A stretch of DNA of 36,489 bases, from assembly GCA_014360945.1 (NCBI GenBank), contig JACIWM010000003.1:1-36489 (forward strand), written 5' to 3'. Each line of letters opens with the position of its first letter. Position 1 is the first letter of the stretch. Both the position numbers and the translations under genes were made by a program. The notes beneath the pieces are model-generated. The model worked only from the letters and a program-made list of their open reading frames with translations. It was not told where the DNA came from and did not search any database. Below are positions 31,173-36,489 of this stretch, one piece after another. This DNA comes from Candidatus Bipolaricaulota bacterium (GTDB lineage: Bacteria > Bipolaricaulota > Bipolaricaulia > Bipolaricaulales > Bipolaricaulaceae).

Positions 31173-31400
31173 ATGCCAAAAGGGTTTGTGGTCATCGACA
31201 AGGAACGTTGTAAAGGGTGCGGGCTATGCGTGGCCGCTTGTCCCTTTGGGGTTTTGGCCATCACATCGGAATTGAACCCTTACGGATATGCCGTGGCCGG
31301 CGTCATCGCTCCCGAGAAGTGCACCGGGTGCGCGATGTGCGCCCAGATGTGCCCGGATGTGGCCATTGAGGTGTATCGGGCGGTGAAGGAGGGCGTATGA
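31173..31400 (+). CDS. 2-oxoacid:ferredoxin oxidoreductase, ferredoxin-like delta subunit
   Basis: A 75-aa protein with two complete [4Fe-4S] motifs, CKGCGLCVAACP and CTGCAMCAQMCP, as in bacterial 2x[4Fe-4S] ferredoxins. It is the electron-transfer subunit of the multi-subunit 2-oxoacid oxidoreductase encoded next. The start is ATG 31173 with AAGGAG 5-10 nt upstream; the in-frame GTG at 31167 lies inside that ribosome site. Its last 4 nt overlap the alpha subunit start (ATGA). Confidence 0.93.
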   Translation: MPKGFVVIDKERCKGCGLCVAACPFGVLAITSELNPYGYAVAGVIAPEKCTGCAMCAQMCPDVAIEVYRAVKEGV

Positions 31401-32449
31401 AAATTCTCATGCGCGGGAACGAGGCCATGGCCGAGGCGGCCATTCGCGCCGGTTGCCGTTGCTATTTCTGCTATCCCATCACTCCCCAAGGGGAGCTTGT
31501 GGAGTACATGGCCCGCCATCTTCCCCGCCACGGCGGCGTTTTTCTTCAGGCGGAAAGCGAGGTGGCTGCCATCAACATGGTCTATGGTGCCGCCGCAGCC
31601 GGTGTGCGCACCATGACCTCCTCCTCTTCCCCAGGCATCTCCCTCAAAATGGAAGGCATCTCTTACCTTGCCGGAGCTCGGCTTCCCGCGGTGATCGTGA
31701 ACGTGATGCGCGCCGGACCGGGCCTGGGAAATATCGCTCCCGCCCAGGGCGATTATTTCCAGGCCACGAAGGGCGGGGGGCACGGCGACTACCGCCTCAT
31801 CGTCCTTGCTCCCTCCACGGCCCAGGAGGCCGCGGAGCTCGTGATGCTCGCCTTCGATCTTTCCGACCGCTATCGTGTTCCAGCCATGGTCCTCGCCGAT
31901 GGGATGCTCGGGCAGATGATGGAACCGGTGGAGCTTCCTGAGCCCATCCCGCCCGAGAAGATCCCGGAAAAGCCCTGGGCTCTTACCGGCGCGAAAGGCC
32001 GGTCTCCAAACGTCGTCTCCAGCTTCGACCTCGACCCTTACCGGTTTCGGGAGGTTCTGCGGGCCCTCTGGCAAACCTATCGCGAAATAGAAAGGAACGA
32101 GGTGCGGTGGGAGGAGTACCAGGTGGAGGACGCGGAGCTTCTTCTTGTGGCCTACGGGACCATGGGCCGGATCTGCCGGACCGTGGTGCGTAAGGCCCGG
32201 AAGGAGGGACTCAGAGTGGGCCTTTTCCGCCCCATCACCCTCTGGCCCTTCCCTTACGAACCCCTACGAAAACTCGCGGAGAAAATCCCGGTGCTCCTCA
32301 CCGTGGAACTTTCCGCAGGTCAGATGTGGGAAGACGTGCGGCTGGCCGTGGAGGGCCGGGCGAAAACCCCGTTCTACGGGGAGCTTGGGGGCGTGGTCCC
32401 CACTCCTGATGAGATTTTAAGCGAGGTGAAAAAGCATGTCCGTGACTGA
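31397..32449 (+). CDS. vorB: 2-oxoacid:ferredoxin oxidoreductase alpha subunit (VorB/KorA type)
   Basis: A 350-aa subunit with the pyrimidine-binding (PYR) fold of the TPP enzyme. It starts MRGNEAMAEAAIRAGCRCYFCYPITPQ, has the conserved active-site Glu region (FLQAESEVAAINMVYGAA), then TMTSSSSPGISLKMEGISYLAGARLPAVIVNVMR, and a C-terminal transketolase-like domain (LLVAYGTMGRICRTVV, GLFRPITLWPFP). The sequence most resembles 3-methyl-2-oxobutanoate (VOR) and 2-oxoglutarate (KOR) enzymes rather than pyruvate synthase; the true substrate is not settled. It oxidatively decarboxylates a 2-oxoacid to an acyl-CoA, reducing ferredoxin, and is oxygen-sensitive in known cases. Confidence 0.92.
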   Translation: MKILMRGNEAMAEAAIRAGCRCYFCYPITPQGELVEYMARHLPRHGGVFLQAESEVAAINMVYGAAAAGVRTMTSSSSPGISLKMEGISYLAGARLPAVIVNVMRAGPGLGNIAPAQGDYFQATKGGGHGDYRLIVLAPSTAQEAAELVMLAFDLSDRYRVPAMVLADGMLGQMMEPVELPEPIPPEKIPEKPWALTGAKGRSPNVVSSFDLDPYRFREVLRALWQTYREIERNEVRWEEYQVEDAELLLVAYGTMGRICRTVVRKARKEGLRVGLFRPITLWPFPYEPLRKLAEKIPVLLTVELSAGQMWEDVRLAVEGRAKTPFYGELGGVVPTPDEILSEVKKHVRD

Positions 32450-33206
32450 GGTGAAGGTTCCGGCGGGATATGTGCCGGTGTACACCAAACCAAAATCCCT
32501 CTCGGAAGCGCGCTTCACTTATTGCCCCGGATGCCATCACGGGATCATCACCCGCCTGGTGGCCGAAGCCATCGATGAGCTGGGTATCCAGGAACGCACG
32601 GTAGGAATCGCTCCCGTGGGCTGCGCCGTTTTCCTCTCCGATTTCTTCCGCTGCGATTTTGTTCAAGCTGCTCATGGCCGGGCCTGCGCCGTGGCCACCG
32701 GAATAAAGCGCGCCAATCCCGACCTCATCGTCTTTTCCTATCAAGGTGATGGGGACCTGGCCGCCATCGGCACCGCGGAAACCGTTCACGCCGCTAATCG
32801 CGGGGAAAACATCACCGTGATCTTTGTGAATAACCAGATCTACGGGATGACCGGCGGGGAAATGGCGCCCACCACCCTTCCCGGGATGCGCACTGTGACC
32901 ACCCCCGAAGGTCGGGACGTGCGCACCACCGGATATCCCTTGCGCATGTCGGAGATGCTCGCCCAGCTTGATGGTCCTTCCTATATCACCCGCCAAGCCG
33001 TGTTCGACGTGCGCCATGTCCAGATGGCCAAAAAAGCCATCATCAAAGCCTTCAAAAACCAGATCGAGGGCAAAGGTTTTTCCCTTGTGGAGATTGTGGC
33101 GGCCTGCCCCACGAACCTTCGGGTGAGCCCTGTGGAGGGAAACAAGTGGGTGGTCGAGCAGGCCCTCAAATATTTCCCGCTTGGGGACCTCAAGGTGCGG
33201 GACTGA
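32436..33206 (+). CDS. 2-oxoacid:ferredoxin oxidoreductase beta subunit, TPP-binding
   Basis: A 256-aa subunit with the TPP pyrophosphate-binding domain. The opening YCPGCHHGIITRL carries the conserved CPGC. The TPP/Mg2+ motif is GDGDLAAIG (Asp in GDGD) with VNNQIYGMTGGE downstream. The start ATG 32436 overlaps the end of the alpha gene by 14 nt and has GAGGTG upstream. Only one CxxC pair is visible (C29, C32), so a cluster-bearing role like that of pyruvate oxidoreductase beta is not evident beyond this. It forms the active site with the alpha subunit. Confidence 0.93.
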   Translation: MSVTEVKVPAGYVPVYTKPKSLSEARFTYCPGCHHGIITRLVAEAIDELGIQERTVGIAPVGCAVFLSDFFRCDFVQAAHGRACAVATGIKRANPDLIVFSYQGDGDLAAIGTAETVHAANRGENITVIFVNNQIYGMTGGEMAPTTLPGMRTVTTPEGRDVRTTGYPLRMSEMLAQLDGPSYITRQAVFDVRHVQMAKKAIIKAFKNQIEGKGFSLVEIVAACPTNLRVSPVEGNKWVVEQALKYFPLGDLKVRD

Positions 33207-33216
33207 GGGGGAAGAT

Positions 33217-33753
33217 ATGGAGACGGGCGTGATCTTTGCCGGGTTTGGCGGGCAGGGAATCCTCTTGGCCGGAAAAATTCTGGCCCGAGCCGCGATGGAA
33301 AAAGGGTTTGAGGTCACCTGGCTTCCAAGTTACGGCCCGGAGATGCGCGGCGGGACAGCGAACTGTACGGTGGTTATCGCTGACGAACCCGTGGGCTCGC
33401 CCATTGTGGATTCTCCCTACGTCCTTGTGGCCATGAACGGGCCGTCCTTCGCGCGGTTCCTGCCCCGCGTGGCTCGCGGAGGGACGGTGATCGCTAATTC
33501 TTCCCTTATCTCCGAAAGGAAAGAGCGCCCGGATGTGCGAGTGGTATGGGCTCCAATGAATGAAATCGCCCAGGAACTTGGGGAGCCGCGGTGTGCGAAC
33601 ATGGTGGGATTGGGCGCGGCGGTCAAGGCCCTCGGGATTTTGCCGTTGGAGGCGGTTATTTCCGCCATGGAGGAGGAGCTTGGCGCTCGCGGCCGGGAAA
33701 AGCTTGTGGAAGTCAATCGCCAAGCTCTCCTGCGTGGCTACGCTCTTGCTTAG
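33217..33753 (+). CDS. 2-oxoacid:ferredoxin oxidoreductase gamma subunit
   Basis: A 178-aa subunit of the same complex, covering the catalytic 2-oxoacid ferredoxin oxidoreductase domain. It begins TGVIFAGFGGQGILLAGKILARAA, followed by PSYGPEMRGGTANCTVVIAD, a hallmark of the gamma subunit. The start is ATG 33217 with GAGGGGGA upstream, 10 nt after the beta stop. The four-gene order ferredoxin, alpha, beta, gamma matches bacterial VOR and KOR operons. The gene ends at 33753 and a new promoter lies across its stop codon. Confidence 0.93.
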   Translation: METGVIFAGFGGQGILLAGKILARAAMEKGFEVTWLPSYGPEMRGGTANCTVVIADEPVGSPIVDSPYVLVAMNGPSFARFLPRVARGGTVIANSSLISERKERPDVRVVWAPMNEIAQELGEPRCANMVGLGAAVKALGILPLEAVISAMEEELGARGREKLVEVNRQALLRGYALA

Positions 33754-33775
33754 GCCCGCCCTGCCCGGATAAAAT
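33746..33775 (+). promoter_or_regulatory. Putative promoter of the HEAT-repeat / solute-binding protein unit
   Basis: TTGCTT (33746-33751), an 18-nt spacer, TAAAAT (33770-33775). The -35 overlaps the gamma-subunit stop. Unlike the leaderless promoters, this one is followed by a leader of about 95 nt that contains a short ORF and two Shine-Dalgarno sites. Confidence 0.45.
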
Positions 33776-33801
33776 CGAGTGAAAACTGAAGAAAGGAGGT
33801 G

Positions 33802-33834
33802 ATGACGGCGAAAAGAAAGTTCTGGTCAGCGTAA
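33802..33834 (+). CDS. Possible 10-aa leader peptide (MTAKRKFWSA)
   Basis: A complete 11-codon frame sits in the leader before the HEAT-repeat gene. It is preceded by AGAAAGGAGGTGAT, which matches the complement of the usual 16S rRNA 3' tail over 14 nt, and the ATG overlaps the end of that match. It could be a true leader peptide or a ribosome standby site; spacing to the ATG is short. No attenuator hairpin is evident. Confidence 0.35.
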   Translation: MTAKRKFWSA

Positions 33835-33878
33835 ATCGTTTTTGTGGTTGTTTTTGCTGGTCCACGAAGGAGGGGTGA

Positions 33879-34664
33879 ATGAAGAAAGCTGGTTTGTTAG
33901 CAGCTGTGGTTCTATTGGCGGTTCCGGTGTGGGCTGGGCTCACGGTGGCCGATCTTGAGCGCATGGCCACAAAGGACATTGTTCCCGAGATCCGCTTGGC
34001 CGCCGGCTATGCCCTGGTGACTCATTACGCGGCCACAAAGGACGAAAGCGAACTCCGCACTCTGGCGGAGACGGGAGCCACGGAGGCTGTGCGCCTGGCC
34101 GCCTCGTTGGCCCTGAGCCAGAAGCTCCTGGCTGCTAAAAAGACCCGGGAGGAGCTCATGGCCCTCATCACGGAGGGCGCTACCCCCGAGGTGCGAGCCG
34201 CGGCGGTGCCGGCCTTGATGGAGGTGCTCATCGGGGATGAAGCCGATGCGCTTCTCAACCTCGCCACCACTGCGGCCACCGAGGAGCTCCAGTATGCCGC
34301 AGGGAAGGCTTATCTCCAGAAGATCCGGGCCAAACTCGATCGGGCTCAGTTGGAGTCCATCTGCGCCGACGAGTCCCTGCCCGCAGGCTATCGCAAGGCC
34401 GCCGCGGAGGTTTTGGCCGGGTACTATCTCTTTCCTGCCCAGACTGCCCTCTCTCGCCAACAGCTCGAGGAGCAGGCCCTGACCAACTCCAACCAGTATT
34501 TGCGCTATGCCGCAGCTTTCGCCTTGGTGAACTTCCTTGTGGAGGATTCCACGGATGTCCTGTATAAGAAAGTCGTGGCCCTCTTCCTCGCTCCGGGCGT
34601 GAGCGCGGAGTATCGCTGGGCCTACGCGCGGGCCTTGGGGATCAAGTGGGCCAGCAGCCTTTAA
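33879..34664 (+). CDS. Secreted HEAT-repeat protein
   Basis: A 261-aa protein with a signal peptide (MKKAGLLAAVVLLAVPVWAG). The mature part is nearly all alpha-helical and made of about six HEAT-like pairs, with recurring blocks EIRLAAGYALVTHY, AVRLAASLALSQKL, EVRAAAVPALMEVL, ELQYAAGKAYLQKI and QYLRYAAAFALVNFL. Such solenoids bind proteins or cofactors, and there is no catalytic motif. A good Shine-Dalgarno (AAGGAGGGG) precedes the ATG. The solute-binding protein gene follows after 16 nt, so they are probably cotranscribed and both exported; a joint role is inference. Confidence 0.85.
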   Translation: MKKAGLLAAVVLLAVPVWAGLTVADLERMATKDIVPEIRLAAGYALVTHYAATKDESELRTLAETGATEAVRLAASLALSQKLLAAKKTREELMALITEGATPEVRAAAVPALMEVLIGDEADALLNLATTAATEELQYAAGKAYLQKIRAKLDRAQLESICADESLPAGYRKAAAEVLAGYYLFPAQTALSRQQLEEQALTNSNQYLRYAAAFALVNFLVEDSTDVLYKKVVALFLAPGVSAEYRWAYARALGIKWASSL

Positions 34665-34680
34665 ACAAGGAGGTGTGGGA

Positions 34681-36447
34681 ATGAAAAAGTTCGGGGCGTT
34701 GTTGGCGTGTGTTGCCATTTTAGCTGGGTTCGTCATGGCCCAAGAGTACAAAGTTGTGCCTCTTGGCCAGGACGAATGGAAAGACTTCACGATCGGAAAG
34801 TACGGTGGATACCTGGTGATCGGCACGCTGGATAACCCCAAGACCTTCAACCATCACATTGCTCAGGAAACTTCCTCCACTGATATCACCGGGATGCTTC
34901 ATGCTGGACTCACCGAGGTAAACCCCATCACGGACATGGTGGAGCCCGCTTTGGCCAAGTCCTGGGAGATCTCCGAGGACGGCCTCACCATCACGTTCTA
35001 CCTCCGCCAGGGACTCCAGTGGTCTGATGGTCATCCGTTCACTGCCGACGACGTGGTGTTTACCTTTAACGGCGTGATCTTTAATGAGGACGTGCGCACG
35101 GACTACCGCGACGTGCTCATGGTGGAGGGCAAACTCCCCACCTGCGAGAAGGTGGATGACTACACGGTGCGGTTCACCCTGCCTGCGCCGTTCCGGCCGT
35201 TCCTCCGGCAGATCGGCGGAGCCATCTACCCGGCCCATAAACTCCAGCACCTTTCCCGCGTGTACAACCCCGATGCCGATCCGGAGGCCCTCAACTCCGT
35301 GTGGGGTGTAGACACCCCGCCGGAGGAGATCGTGGGCATGGGTCCGTTCAAGCTCAAGGAGTTCATCCCTGACCAGCTCGTGGTCCTCGAGCGCAACCCC
35401 TACTATTGGAAGGTCGACCCCGCTGGAAACAAGCTTCCTTACCTCGATGGAATCAAGTACGTGGTGGCCTTCTCCCAAGACACGATCATGCTCAAGTTCC
35501 GCAACGGCGAGCTTGATGTGTATGCGCCGCGGCCGGAGGACATCGCCACCCTCAAGGCCGAGGCTGCCCAGAAGGGGATTAAGATCATGATCGACCCGAC
35601 AAAGCCGCTCTTCGATACCACCTGGATCGCCTTCAACCAGGACTGCCCGAACGAGAAGCTCCGGGAGTACTTCCGCATGGTGGAGTTCCGCCGGGCCATG
35701 TCCCACTTGGTTGACCGCAAGACCATCATCGAGAACGTCTATCTCGGGCTGGGTGTACCCCAGTGGAGCCCGGTGTCCATGCTCTCCCCGTTCTACTATC
35801 CAGATGTGCCCAAGTACGACTATGATCCGGAGGCCGCGGCTCGCCTGCTTGACCAGATCGGCCTCATTGACCGCAACGGCGACGGCTGGCGCGACTTCCC
35901 CGATGGCACCACCTTTGAGTTCGAGCTCAACACCAACGTGGGCAACACCGTCCGTGAGCAGACCTGCCAGATCTTCGTGGCCGACTGCGCCAAGGTCGGG
36001 ATTAAGGTGAACTTCAACCCCATCAACTTCAACGCCCTGGTCACCAAGCTCCTCGGTGGACAGTACGAGGCCTGCCTCCTTGGCCTCACTGGCTCCTCTG
36101 AACCCAATAACGGGGCCAATGTGTGGCGCTCCTGCGGTGGTCTCCACTTCTGGAGGTACTCGGAATGCGAGGACCCGACCCCGGTGGCCAAGCGCATCGA
36201 CGAGCTCTTCGACCTTGGTGTCAAGACCTATGACTTCAACGAGGCCTACGAGTACTACAAGGAGTTCCAGATCCTCGCTGCAGACAACCTCTTCCTCATC
36301 TACACGGTGAACATGCTCTTCCGCTACGCCTACTACGAGAACCTCCAGAACACCGCAGGGTTCAGCCCGTTGGCCCGAGCCCTGGGGTTCGCGGAGGTCC
36401 TGTGGAAGAAGAACCCCAACATGGTGGGCAACCAGGTGGTCGGATAA
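34681..36447 (+). CDS. ABC transporter solute-binding protein, family 5 (peptide/nickel/oligosaccharide type)
   Basis: A 588-aa exported binding protein with a cleavable signal peptide ending GFVMAQ; there is no lipobox cysteine, so it is likely free in the periplasm. Family-5 features are present: VEPALAKSWEISEDGLTITFYLRQGLQWSDGHPFTADDVVFTFN, GMGPFKLKEFIPDQLVVLERNPYYWK, and FRRAMSHLVDRKTIIENVYLG. The ligand is not known; peptides or sugars are both possible. Codons are strongly biased to C- or G-ending synonyms (CTC, ACC, GAC, AAG), which suggests high expression. The start is ATG 34681 with AAGGAGGTGTGGGA before it, the same site as at the cysteine-rich gene. No permease genes are in the window; they may lie downstream. 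Confidence 0.94.
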   Translation: MKKFGALLACVAILAGFVMAQEYKVVPLGQDEWKDFTIGKYGGYLVIGTLDNPKTFNHHIAQETSSTDITGMLHAGLTEVNPITDMVEPALAKSWEISEDGLTITFYLRQGLQWSDGHPFTADDVVFTFNGVIFNEDVRTDYRDVLMVEGKLPTCEKVDDYTVRFTLPAPFRPFLRQIGGAIYPAHKLQHLSRVYNPDADPEALNSVWGVDTPPEEIVGMGPFKLKEFIPDQLVVLERNPYYWKVDPAGNKLPYLDGIKYVVAFSQDTIMLKFRNGELDVYAPRPEDIATLKAEAAQKGIKIMIDPTKPLFDTTWIAFNQDCPNEKLREYFRMVEFRRAMSHLVDRKTIIENVYLGLGVPQWSPVSMLSPFYYPDVPKYDYDPEAAARLLDQIGLIDRNGDGWRDFPDGTTFEFELNTNVGNTVREQTCQIFVADCAKVGIKVNFNPINFNALVTKLLGGQYEACLLGLTGSSEPNNGANVWRSCGGLHFWRYSECEDPTPVAKRIDELFDLGVKTYDFNEAYEYYKEFQILAADNLFLIYTVNMLFRYAYYENLQNTAGFSPLARALGFAEVLWKKNPNMVGNQVVG

Positions 36448-36460
36448 ACCTACGATGGAG

Positions 36461-36489
36461 AAGGGGGCGGCCCTTGTGGCTGCCCCCTT
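36461..36489 (+). terminator. Hairpin terminator after the solute-binding protein gene
   Basis: AAGGGGGC-G-GCC pairs with GGC-T-GCCCCCTT around a 5-nt loop (CTTGT), with one G-T wobble. The window ends at the start of a possible T-run. This could end the unit or reduce read-through into downstream transporter genes. Confidence 0.75.

Noticed and set aside
34720..36147. A 475-codon minus-strand open frame, rich in H, V, E and L
   Set aside because: It is antisense to the solute-binding protein gene, whose strong codon bias keeps the opposite frame open.
1..36489. tRNA, rRNA, CRISPR arrays, insertion sequences, phage genes
   Set aside because: No repeat-spacer pattern, transposase, inverted terminal repeats, cloverleaf or rRNA-like stretch was seen, and the whole window is filled by chromosomal protein genes.

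Overview
The window is a gene-dense (nearly gapless), roughly 60% G+C stretch of bacterial chromosome. No mobile element, CRISPR array, tRNA or rRNA was seen. The gene content points to an anaerobic, probably thermophilic, diderm bacterium. It has a four-subunit ferredoxin-dependent 2-oxoacid oxidoreductase, an LptF/LptD-type lipopolysaccharide export protein (so an outer membrane), murein synthesis (murA) and a LysM/M23 murein hydrolase. A THEP1-type NTPase is also present. A deep-branching lineage such as Bipolaricaulota (OP1/Acetothermia) would fit, but this is an inference from gene flavour, not from a phylogenetic marker.

Layout. Positions 1-2582 (minus) hold a cysteine-rich exported protein cut by the window edge, a D-2-hydroxyacid dehydrogenase and an AEC permease. 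A THEP1-like NTPase (plus) is divergent from the permease. Positions 3118-16787 (minus) form one run of 13 genes, mostly joined by short start/stop overlaps. In transcription order they are: glycosyltransferase, rho, LysM-M23 peptidase, murA, hflX, a 71-aa aromatic protein, a DUF4139-like protein, a 78-aa protein, phosphohexomutase, leuS, two glycosyltransferases and a plsC-like acyltransferase. A good sigma70-type promoter precedes the run and overlaps the proS stop codon. Positions 16838-23504 (minus) hold miaB, a PfkB sugar kinase, a CBS-pair protein and a DinG-like helicase as an overlapping run, followed by proS with its own promoter.

Positions 23570-36447 are mostly plus strand. They begin with a 976-aa protein that joins an LptF/LptG permease to an OstA/LptD-type outer-membrane protein in one reading frame. 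A CDP-alcohol phosphatidyltransferase follows, then convergent ruvB (minus), a TolB-like propeller protein, ribF, tsaB, rpmB with a terminator, and an S1-domain protein. Next come the 2-oxoacid:ferredoxin oxidoreductase genes (ferredoxin-like, alpha, TPP-binding beta, gamma). The window ends with a short leader ORF, a secreted HEAT-repeat protein and a family-5 ABC solute-binding protein followed by a terminator.

The main points of interest are the LptF-LptD fusion with an internal signal-peptide-like segment, and a recurring promoter pattern. In that pattern a TANNNT -10 box lies only 6-11 nt upstream of the start codon with no Shine-Dalgarno, which implies leaderless or nearly leaderless mRNAs for the first genes of many transcription units. 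Other points are the many overlapping gene joints, unusual insertions or substitutions in LeuRS, PfkB, PlsC and the CDP-alcohol transferase, and small unrecognised genes embedded among essential ones.
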